A DNA stretch of 21,351 nt. Source: Paenochrobactrum pullorum. Its GTDB lineage: Bacteria > Pseudomonadota > Alphaproteobacteria > Rhizobiales > Rhizobiaceae. Each line of letters begins with the position of its first letter. Position 1 is the first letter of the stretch. The notes under the pieces are model-generated. The model made no database searches, was not told the origin of the DNA, and saw only the letters and a list, made by a program, of their open reading frames with translations. Location of the stretch: positions 1 to 21,351 of the forward strand of contig NZ_JBHEEH010000025.1 in the NCBI RefSeq assembly GCF_041929845.1, given 5' to 3'. The translations under genes were made by a program, and so were the position numbers. Below are positions 15,170 to 21,351 of the stretch, one piece after another.

Positions 15170-15989
15170 TCAGGTTTTGAATGGTCGTATCCGTGCTGCT
15201 ATCAGTACGACATTTGCTTTGGTGTTAATCTCGGCAATTGTGATCGCTGCATGGGCCTTTGGTGATAGTGGCATTCGAGCTGATTTTAATGCACGTAATC
15301 TATCACCATCATGGAGCCATTGGTTTGGCACAGACCAAATGGGCAGAGATATGTTTGCCCGTACATTACATGGTCTGACATTAAGCCTTCGTGTGGGTAT
15401 CCTCGCTGCAGGTTTTTCCGTCATCATTGCTCTTGTTATTGTCTTACTTGCGGGTTTTGGCAAAATTGCTGACGCGATTTCCTGTTTTATCATGGATGGC
15501 GTGCTGTCGATGCCGCATCTGGTTCTCTTGGTATTGATTTGCTTTGCATTGGGCGGCGGTACCCAAGCGGTCATCATTGCTGTCGCTATTTCTCATTGGC
15601 CGCGTTTTGCACGCGTGCTGAGAGCTGAACTCATGCAGATCCGTTCCGAGCTATGGATTGAAGCTTCAAGAAGCTTTGGCCGTTCTCGTGCATTTATTTT
15701 GATCAATCACATAGTGCCGCATTTGTTGCCGCAAATGTTTGTCGGGTTTTTATTGATGTTTCCGCATGCGATATTGCATGAAGCAAGCCTGACATTCCTG
15801 GGCTTTGGTCTGGAGCCATCCCGTCCAGCTATCGGCATTATGCTGTCAGAAGCAATGCGCCATATTAGTGCTGGGCGATGGTGGCTTGCTTTATTCCCGG
15901 GTATAGCGCTTTTAATTATGGTTTTAAGCTTTGATGTGCTGGCCAATGGTTTGCGCCGCCTGATTAATCCGCGGGAGGCGCAAACCTGA
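15162..15989 (+). CDS. nikC: Nickel ABC transporter permease NikC
   Basis: This is the second membrane subunit, partner of NikB. It is 275 residues long, the usual size. A first membrane segment lies at about residues 12-32, then a conserved periplasmic stretch (WFGTDQMGRDMFART) typical of the DppC/OppC/NikC group. The EAA loop reads LWIEASRSFGRSRAFILINH. The ATG at 15162 has a GGAGGG a few nt upstream and overlaps the nikB stop by 8 nt; an earlier in-frame ATG at 15114 lies well inside nikB and was rejected. The nikD start overlaps its stop by one base (TGATG). Confidence 0.93.
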   Translation: MTSQVLNGRIRAAISTTFALVLISAIVIAAWAFGDSGIRADFNARNLSPSWSHWFGTDQMGRDMFARTLHGLTLSLRVGILAAGFSVIIALVIVLLAGFGKIADAISCFIMDGVLSMPHLVLLVLICFALGGGTQAVIIAVAISHWPRFARVLRAELMQIRSELWIEASRSFGRSRAFILINHIVPHLLPQMFVGFLLMFPHAILHEASLTFLGFGLEPSRPAIGIMLSEAMRHISAGRWWLALFPGIALLIMVLSFDVLANGLRRLINPREAQT

Positions 15990-16765
15990 TGCTTGAGATC
16001 AACTCTTTTTCTCTCTCTTTCCGCCGATACAAAAGCTTTTTTACTCAGGAAAATATCACCCGATTGAATGATATAAATCTCAAAATAAATGAAGGAGAGA
16101 TGCTTGCGGTTATTGGCCATTCAGGCGCGGGAAAAAGCTTGCTGGCGCATGCAATTCTTGGCCTTTTACCTCAAAATATTGACAAGAGCGGCGAGATTTT
16201 TTTCAAGAATAAACGGTTAGATGAAAAATATTCAAAAAGAATCCGTGGCAAAGAAATAGCACTATTACCGCAACAGATCAGTTATCTCGATCCAACCGCG
16301 CTTGTTGGGTCGCAAATTCGCTGGGCTGCTCAAAGAGCAGATGCCGAACCGGAGGTTGTAACGCGGCTTGCTGCTGTTGGTCTTGAAGAAAGTACCGCAT
16401 ATTTATATCCGCATCAGCTTTCTGGTGGCATGGCGCGAAGGGTTCTCATGGCACAAGCAACAGCAGGCGGAGCAAAACTGCTGATTGCCGATGAACCAAC
16501 TGCGGGGCTTGATCCGGAAAGTCGTAACAATATGCTGGATAAACTGCGTAAATATGCCGATGATGGCGGAGCGGTTATGTTAATCACCCATGATCTGATC
16601 CCGGCACTGTCGCGGGCAGACAGTGTTGCTCTTCTCAATGAGGGCGAACTATGTTGCTTTGCACCAACCTCTGCTTTTGCAGGAAAAGGTGAGGCGCTTT
16701 CGTCGGCCTATGCGCAAGCAATGTGGCAAGCCTTACCCCAAAACGGTTTTTATACTCATGCTTGA
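15989..16765 (+). CDS. nikD: Nickel ABC transporter ATP-binding protein NikD
   Basis: This is the first ATPase subunit of the importer. Walker A GHSGAGKS is at residues 43-50, the Q-loop lies near LPQQIS (93-98), the ABC signature LSGGM at 144-148, Walker B LLIADEP at 164-170 and the switch histidine H201 in LITHDL. The length of 258 residues is normal for NikD. The start overlaps the nikC stop (TGATG), so translation is probably coupled. The C-terminus overlaps nikE by 8 nt. Confidence 0.93.
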   Translation: MLEINSFSLSFRRYKSFFTQENITRLNDINLKINEGEMLAVIGHSGAGKSLLAHAILGLLPQNIDKSGEIFFKNKRLDEKYSKRIRGKEIALLPQQISYLDPTALVGSQIRWAAQRADAEPEVVTRLAAVGLEESTAYLYPHQLSGGMARRVLMAQATAGGAKLLIADEPTAGLDPESRNNMLDKLRKYADDGGAVMLITHDLIPALSRADSVALLNEGELCCFAPTSAFAGKGEALSSAYAQAMWQALPQNGFYTHA

Positions 16766-17357
16766 AGCACATCAAATCAGTGCAGGTTTTGGTAAGACTG
16801 TTTTGTTCTCTGATGTTTCTTTGAAATTGAAACGGGGAAATATTTATTGTGTTTACGGCCCTTCAGGATGCGGTAAAACAACTTTAGGGCGCACACTTGC
16901 AGGTTTGCATGCACCATCCAGAGGAACGATAACGCTGGGTAATAAAACAGCTTATTCAAAAACAAGTTGGCCAGTTCATTATCTTTATCAGAACCCGCTT
17001 CATGCAATGAATCCCCGATGGAATATCGGCAAAATTATTACTGAATCCGGCCCTGTAGATCATGCACATGCAAAAAGGCTTGATGTACGCGATGAATGGA
17101 TGGAGCGTTATCCGCATGAGCTGTCAGGCGGCCAATTACAACGTGTTTCAATCTTACGTGCTCTTGGTGCGAAACCTGAATATTTGATAGCAGATGAAAT
17201 TACTGCGGCATTGGATCCGGTCGCGCAAGCCCAGATATGGCAGCTATTAATGCATCTGGTAAAAGAGCATAATATGGGCATACTTGCTATCAGCCATGAT
17301 ATGGATCTGTTGAAGCAAATAACACCACAAGGCAATTATTTAAATTTTTTTGTATAA
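16758..17357 (+). CDS. nikE: Nickel ABC transporter ATP-binding protein NikE (short form)
   Basis: This is the second ATPase subunit. Walker A GPSGCGKT is at residues 34-41, the signature LSGGQ at 122-126, Walker B YLIADE at 142-147 and the switch histidine H180 in LAISHDM. All catalytic elements are therefore intact. The protein is 199 residues, clearly shorter than E. coli NikE (about 268), and lacks the C-terminal extension common in the oligopeptide/nickel group. Walker B is followed by ITAALD instead of the common PTSALD. The ATG at 16758 overlaps the nikD end by 8 nt (ATGCTTGA); a longer frame from 16623 lies inside nikD and was rejected. It is the last gene of the operon. I see no strong terminator in the 174 bp that follow. 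Confidence 0.9.
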   Translation: MLEAHQISAGFGKTVLFSDVSLKLKRGNIYCVYGPSGCGKTTLGRTLAGLHAPSRGTITLGNKTAYSKTSWPVHYLYQNPLHAMNPRWNIGKIITESGPVDHAHAKRLDVRDEWMERYPHELSGGQLQRVSILRALGAKPEYLIADEITAALDPVAQAQIWQLLMHLVKEHNMGILAISHDMDLLKQITPQGNYLNFFV

Positions 17358-17531
17358 TTGAAATTCATGCTCGGGGTTCATTGATTTCATTACAATATTA
17401 TTATTGTTATGACCTATTTGAGATAGCGCTTGTTCCGTTTTGCGGCGTTCAGGCCATATCAGTATATTGCTTGTGGAGCGTTTACTGTTTTTAGGTAACC
17501 CCTAATTGTGATGACTGCGGCATAAGAACGT

Positions 17532-18110
17532 ATGCGGAGTGATGATTTGATTAAATTATTGAGTATTAATGTTTTTGTAGGCTTGATGATGCCTGTAGTT
17601 GCATCCTCTGCACAAACTTTTGATGTTTGTCATGGCTATGATTGCTATTATAAAACAAAAGTAACGCTGACATCTAAAGATGAACAGCGTATTCGCAATC
17701 TCTTGCAGAAATCCGAACGCAATGCAGCGGATGAGAGAAAAGCATTGCGGACTGCCGTTGCCATTTTTGAAGAGCGCAGCACAATTGTTATTGGTGTACG
17801 TGACAAACCTAAAATGGAATTTGGTAAAGGCCGTGTGAAAGGTCAAATGGATTGTGTCGATGAATCGGTCAATACTGATCATTTTTTACGATACTTGCAA
17901 TCCCGTGGCTGGTTAAAGCATCATACGGTGTCACGCCGAACAACACGTGGTTCGTTTATTGACGGACGCTATCCGCATTGGACAGCTGTTATAGAAGATA
18001 AATCTGGTGTGAAATGGGCTGTGGATTCCTGGTATGAAGCAGGAGGCGGTTTGCCCGATATTATGCCGCTTCAAGACTGGAAGCGGCGCGGGTATAATGG
18101 TGAGCGTTAA
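17532..18110 (+). CDS. Small exported protein with possible Cys-His-Asp triad
   Basis: I do not recognise a named family. The N-terminus is a signal peptide (VFVGLMMPVVASSA|QTF), so the protein is probably periplasmic. The mature part has a cysteine pair (C33, C38 in DVCHGYDCYY), then a charged helical stretch, then a second half with GQMDCVDES (C108), PHWTAVI (H149) and KWAVDSWYEAGG (D165). The order Cys-His-Asp, with His and Asp on consecutive predicted strands, resembles transglutaminase-like or bacterial BTLCP cysteine peptidases, but this is inference. From 17532 the ATG lacks a ribosome site. An in-frame TTG at 17547 has GGAG 7 nt upstream and gives a cleaner signal peptide (MIKLLSINVF, 187 residues), and is probably the true start. 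It lies 174 bp after nikE and ends at a bidirectional terminator. Confidence 0.75.
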   Translation: MRSDDLIKLLSINVFVGLMMPVVASSAQTFDVCHGYDCYYKTKVTLTSKDEQRIRNLLQKSERNAADERKALRTAVAIFEERSTIVIGVRDKPKMEFGKGRVKGQMDCVDESVNTDHFLRYLQSRGWLKHHTVSRRTTRGSFIDGRYPHWTAVIEDKSGVKWAVDSWYEAGGGLPDIMPLQDWKRRGYNGER

Positions 18111-18125
18111 TATTGAAAACGAAAT

Positions 18126-18155
18126 AAAAAGCTCCGGGATATTCCGGAGCTTTTT
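18126..18155. terminator. Bidirectional Rho-independent terminator
   Basis: Arms AAAAAGCTCCGG (18126-18137) and CCGGAGCTTTTT (18144-18155) pair perfectly around a 6-nt loop. The T-run on the right serves the exported-protein gene on the plus strand, and the A-run on the left gives a T-run for the minus-strand BenE gene that ends at 18189. The position between convergent genes fits. Confidence 0.9.
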
Positions 18156-18188
18156 GCATTTAAAATGATCGTTTAATAAGCGATTATT

Positions 18189-19385
18189 TTATCGTCTTTT
18201 GGGCATCTTTACGTTTAACAACAGATGCGAAAACAAACCAATAACCAGACCCCAGAATGCTCCGCCAATTCCAAACATATTAATATTGGCGGCCGATGCT
18301 AAAAACGTAATAAGTGCAGCTTCGCGTGAAGATGGATCAGACATTGCACCTGCAAGACTGCCGCCAATGGTTCCAAGCAATGCCAGTCCGGCTAAAGTTG
18401 TGATAAATGTTGCAGGAAAAGCCATGAAAACGGCGGCAAGTGTTACGCCAAAGACACCAACCAGAATGTAGAATATGCCCGCTGCTATACCTGCAATCCA
18501 GCGTTTTGACGGATCTTCGTGGGCTTCACGACCGGTTGCAATGGCCGCAGTGATCGCAGCTATATTGAATGCATGTGAACCAAATGGCGCCATAATGAGC
18601 GAGCCAAGACCGGTGGTGGTTACAATCGGATTGGCACTGGTTTTAAAGCCGTCATTACGTAAAACCAGCATTCCAGGCATATATTGACCCGTTAATGTGA
18701 TCAGAAATAACGGTAGCGCGACACTTAATAAGGCATTGAGTGTGAAGACCGGCATCGTGAATACCGGATAAGCAAATTGCAATTTTAAGCCGGATAAATC
18801 GACCTGATTCCGGAATAGTAAAAAAGCCAAACCGATAATCAAAATGCCGACAACTGCATAACGTGCGGAAAAACGCTTCAGTAAAAGATAGAATGTGACC
18901 AGCAGGCCGACGAGCTTGGGATCAACACTGGCACCACCGAAAGCTCCAATCCCGAACTGCAACAGAATGCCTGCAAGCAAACCTGAAGCAATGCCGGTGG
19001 GAATGAGTTTGATTAGTTTTTCAAAATAACCTGAGATACCAAGTAGGATAAAGGCCGCAGCCGAGAGCATATAGGCGCCGATTGCTTCATTATAAGGCGT
19101 AGTTGCCAATGCTGTGACGAGAAATGCGGCTGCAGGTGTCGACCATGCAGTGATGAGTGGCTCCCGATATTTCCAGCTCAAAAACAAACCGGTGACACCA
19201 ACACCAATTGAAACCGACCAGACCCATGATGCGGTTTGTTCTGGTGTGAGGCCTGCAATCCGAGCGGCCTGAAAAACCAAAATAAAGGTGCCGCCATAAT
19301 TGACAATAACGGAAATCAGGCCCGCGACAATCGGATGGGGCAGGTCAGTGAGTCTTATTGGCGAGGAAGATGGATGTGCCGACAT
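18189..19385 (-). CDS. benE: BenE-family transporter (benzoate/H+ symporter family)
   Basis: This 398-residue membrane protein has about eleven or twelve hydrophobic segments and belongs to the BenE family, which includes the Acinetobacter benzoate/proton symporter and E. coli YdcO. Features seen include the N-terminal GLISVIVNYGGTFILVFQAA region, the AWSTPAAAFL stretch and the central GLGSLIMAPFGSHAFNIAAITAAI segment, which matches the family's conserved G-A-P-F-G-x-H-x-x-N-x-A-A-I-T-A pattern. The ATG at 19385 has a GGAGG 5 nt upstream. It is transcribed divergently from a MocR-type regulator, its likely controller. No benzoate-catabolic genes are in the window, so the real substrate may be another carboxylate. 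Confidence 0.88.
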   Translation of the reverse strand: MSAHPSSSPIRLTDLPHPIVAGLISVIVNYGGTFILVFQAARIAGLTPEQTASWVWSVSIGVGVTGLFLSWKYREPLITAWSTPAAAFLVTALATTPYNEAIGAYMLSAAAFILLGISGYFEKLIKLIPTGIASGLLAGILLQFGIGAFGGASVDPKLVGLLVTFYLLLKRFSARYAVVGILIIGLAFLLFRNQVDLSGLKLQFAYPVFTMPVFTLNALLSVALPLFLITLTGQYMPGMLVLRNDGFKTSANPIVTTTGLGSLIMAPFGSHAFNIAAITAAIATGREAHEDPSKRWIAGIAAGIFYILVGVFGVTLAAVFMAFPATFITTLAGLALLGTIGGSLAGAMSDPSSREAALITFLASAANINMFGIGGAFWGLVIGLFSHLLLNVKMPKRR

Positions 19386-19425
19386 TGTGGCCTCCGTGAA
19401 GCAAGAGAGCGTTTGAATTTTTTTC

Positions 19426-19456
19426 TTGACTTCTACCCTATCATTGGCCTGATAAT
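19426..19456 (+). promoter_or_regulatory. Candidate promoter of the MocR-type gene
   Basis: TTGACT (19426-19431) and GATAAT (19451-19456) each match the sigma-70 hexamers at 5/6, separated by 19 bp, which is somewhat long. The -10 touches the inverted repeat at 19455-19477. Transcription would start near 19463, giving a short leader before the TTG start at 19489. Confidence 0.45.
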
Positions 19457-19482
19457 CCCTGCCAATTTAGCAGGGATGGCCA
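19444..19482. promoter_or_regulatory. Inverted repeat in the benE-MocR divergent region, candidate operator
   Basis: ATCCCTGC (19455-19462) and GCAGGGAT (19470-19477) form perfect 8-bp arms around a 7-bp spacer. They are flanked by a further matching pair, TGGCC (19445-19449) and GGCCA (19478-19482). The site overlaps the candidate -10 and start of the MocR-type gene and lies 60-100 bp before benE, a good place for autoregulation and control of the divergent transporter. Confidence 0.55.
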
Positions 19483-19488
19483 GACCAA

Positions 19489-20979
19489 TTGTTTAAAAAT
19501 TCGCAACTGGAAACTGTGAAGACATGGTTGGTTAATCCGGCGCATGCAGCCATGCCACTTCATGCCCGCGTGCAAAGAGCGATCAGGCAATTAATTCTTG
19601 ATGGTGTGTTGGCTGCCGGTAAACCACTGCCGCCGTCTCGGGGGCTTGCAAAATCTCTTGGCGTTTCACGTGATACAGTCGAGACGGCTTATGTGCAGCT
19701 TCATGCCGACGGCTTTATCGAGCGACGTGTGGGCAGTGGTAGCTTTGTTGCGGAAGTGAGTGATTTTCGTACCCGTCAGCGGCGTATTAAACGTGAGGGC
19801 GTTACATTAAAACCTGAGAGCTTTTTAAGTAAGCGTGGGCAAGCAATGTATGCTGGTGGTGGCGTGCATGAAATGTTGCATCCGCATTGTTTTGCGCCAG
19901 GTGTACCTGAAACGCGAAATTTTCCGTTAGCGCTTTGGGAACGTTTGGGGCGGCAAGTTCTAAAAGAAATTGGTCATGATGCATTGTTGCATGGGGACCC
20001 GCAGGGAACGGAACCTTTGCGGCGTGTCATTGCTGATTATGTGAATTTAGAGCGTGGTGCCCGCGCGACGGCTGATCGGGTGTTGATATTGACCAGTTCG
20101 CAGCAGGCGATGACATTATGTGCAAATGTTTTGTTTGATGCAGGCGAGCGGATTTTTATTGAAGATCCGGTTTATCATGGTGCCCGACGCGCCTTTGATG
20201 CCGCCGGTATTGATTTGATACCGGTGCGTGTTGATGGTCAAGGAATTGCAGTTGAACCTGTTTTACAAGAGCAACGCAACGTAAAAGCTGTTTTTCTAAC
20301 GCCATCCCATCAGTTTCCGACCGGTGCAACTTTGGCGCTGGAACGTCGCTTGGCATTGATTGATTGGGCGGCTGAGCGAAAAGCGTGGATCATTGAAGAT
20401 GATTATGACAGCGAATTTCACTATGCCGGTAAACCTATGGCTTGTGTACAAGGACTCGATCCGCATGAGCGGACAATTTATATTGGTACATTCACCAAAT
20501 CTCTTTTTCCGGGGCTTCGGATTGGTTATGCGGTTTTGCCGCCACAACTGGTGAAGCCGATGACAATTGCCCGTACGTTGCTTGACGGTCACACGGCATC
20601 ACTTCCGCAGCTCACTTTGGCGCGCTTTATCGAAGGCGGACATTTTGGCGCTTATGTACGGATGATGCGCAATATTTATGCCCAAAGGCTGGAGTTGCTG
20701 ACAAGGTTGGTGCGTAGCCATCTGGCAGACTTTGTCGAGCCGCGCATACCGACAGGCGGCTTGCAAATGCCGTGCATTTTAACCTGTGACATTGCTGAAA
20801 ATAGCGTGATTGAGGCTGCCCAAAGAGCGGGTATTGCCTTAACGGGATTGTCATCCCTTCATGTAATGGGAAATGTAAAGAACGGTTTTCTCATGGGATT
20901 TGCAGCCTATACACCACAGGAACTGGAAAGCGGAGTTAAAAAACTGGCGGCGATTTTTCATGGTTTGAGGCGACATTGA
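19489..20979 (+). CDS. MocR-type regulator (GntR domain fused to aminotransferase fold)
   Basis: This is a transcriptional regulator of the MocR/PdxR/GabR group. Residues about 22-90 form a GntR-type winged-helix domain (MPLHARVQRAIRQLILDG, LPPSRGLAKSLGVSRDTV, GSGSFVAE). Residues about 130-496 form a fold-type I aminotransferase domain with the PLP motifs: TPSHQFPTGA (271-280), IIEDDYDSEFHY (301-312) and TFTKSLFPGLRIGY, where K337 is the Schiff-base lysine. The length of 496 residues is normal. The start is TTG at 19489: an in-frame stop lies 21 nt upstream and no ATG precedes the conserved region. It is divergent from benE, which it probably regulates in response to a ligand seen by its PLP domain, possibly an amine or vitamin B6 vitamer. 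The effector cannot be read from sequence. Confidence 0.9.
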   Translation: MFKNSQLETVKTWLVNPAHAAMPLHARVQRAIRQLILDGVLAAGKPLPPSRGLAKSLGVSRDTVETAYVQLHADGFIERRVGSGSFVAEVSDFRTRQRRIKREGVTLKPESFLSKRGQAMYAGGGVHEMLHPHCFAPGVPETRNFPLALWERLGRQVLKEIGHDALLHGDPQGTEPLRRVIADYVNLERGARATADRVLILTSSQQAMTLCANVLFDAGERIFIEDPVYHGARRAFDAAGIDLIPVRVDGQGIAVEPVLQEQRNVKAVFLTPSHQFPTGATLALERRLALIDWAAERKAWIIEDDYDSEFHYAGKPMACVQGLDPHERTIYIGTFTKSLFPGLRIGYAVLPPQLVKPMTIARTLLDGHTASLPQLTLARFIEGGHFGAYVRMMRNIYAQRLELLTRLVRSHLADFVEPRIPTGGLQMPCILTCDIAENSVIEAAQRAGIALTGLSSLHVMGNVKNGFLMGFAAYTPQELESGVKKLAAIFHGLRRH

Positions 20980-21351
20980 GCCGTTAATAGCTTCTCCTGT
21001 TCATCGCTAGAGCTATGTATTTACTGTGTTTTTAAGGTTTATTATTACGATTATTGACGATGTTAATGTATTTGTTAATTTTTTGCTTTCTGCAGTGGCG
21101 GCGAAGGTGTTAACGGCGATGCTACGTCTGCTAGAGGAAAAGAAGCGCAGCTCTTGCCTGGCGGCAAGACTCATGGCGGCCGCGATACAGCACAATAACG
21201 GGTTTTTGGTCCGTTGGAAAAGACCGGCAGCAATCGCTGGGAATTGGACACAGTAACTTTAACCTGAGGTCGGCCGTAATTTTACCTATGATGCCGTTAT
21301 TACGCGGCTTTGAGGCATGCGATTTTCGTGCCATATATTTTTAGCGGTGTG
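20980..21351. other. Right edge, no supported gene
   Basis: I see no recognisable gene in these 372 bp. Several short frames on both strands are open (for example 21026-21256 plus and 21131-21334 minus), but none has a ribosome site or family motif, and they overlap one another. The only structures seen are a small hairpin, TCTTGCC / GGCAAGA with a 4-nt loop (21152-21169), and a weak ATAGCT / AGCTAT pair after the MocR-type stop. It could be degraded coding DNA or the promoter side of a gene beyond the window. Confidence 0.4.

Noticed and set aside
21026..21334. Short overlapping frames at the right edge as a transposase remnant
   Set aside because: No transposase motif, terminal inverted repeat or target duplication was visible, so I leave it as unassigned DNA.
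1..21351. tRNA, rRNA, insertion sequence, prophage or attachment sites
   Set aside because: I read the intergenic regions for such elements and saw none; genes are in ordinary operons without mobile markers.

Overview
The window suggests an alphaproteobacterium of the Hyphomicrobiales (Brucella/Bartonella side), judged from gene families and the ureABCEFGD-urea-transporter order. The base composition looks clearly lower in GC than Brucella. A Bartonella-like host-associated lineage is therefore possible, but this is inference from memory and no taxonomic marker is present. Start codons are loose: TTG starts are used or likely in several genes.

Layout. Positions 1-294 hold no recognisable gene, only a hairpin at 251-276. 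On the minus strand lie a FUSC-family membrane protein (295-2271) and the nickel-responsive repressor nikR (2485-2889). Divergent from nikR is an ArsB/NhaD-type permease (3107-4339). Then comes a complete urease block on the plus strand: ureA, ureB, ureC, a strong hairpin, ureE with a histidine-rich tail, ureF, ureG and ureD, followed by a UT-family urea channel and an Amt ammonium channel that ends at a Rho-independent terminator. A separate nickel ABC-importer operon (nikA-E, 12639-17357) follows. It is headed by a perfect NikR operator (GTATGA-N16-TCATAC) that overlaps a candidate -10 and sits directly against the Shine-Dalgarno. After it come a small exported protein with a possible Cys/His/Asp triad (17532-18110), a bidirectional terminator, a BenE-family transporter on the minus strand, a divergent MocR-type PLP regulator, and about 370 bp with no supported gene.

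How it works together. About 15 kb form one urea-nickel-ammonium module. Urea enters by the UT channel and is hydrolysed by the nickel enzyme UreABC. UreDEFG insert nickel, which is supplied by NikABCDE under NikR control, and the ammonia can be moved by Amt. The permease beside nikR may belong to the same circuit, but its substrate is unknown. The families are known. The less described parts are the regulatory architecture (a perfect palindrome before ureA, an AT-rich inverted repeat between nikR and the permease, a terminator-like hairpin between ureC and ureE), Amt without a visible GlnK, the orphan permease and the exported Cys-His-Asp protein.
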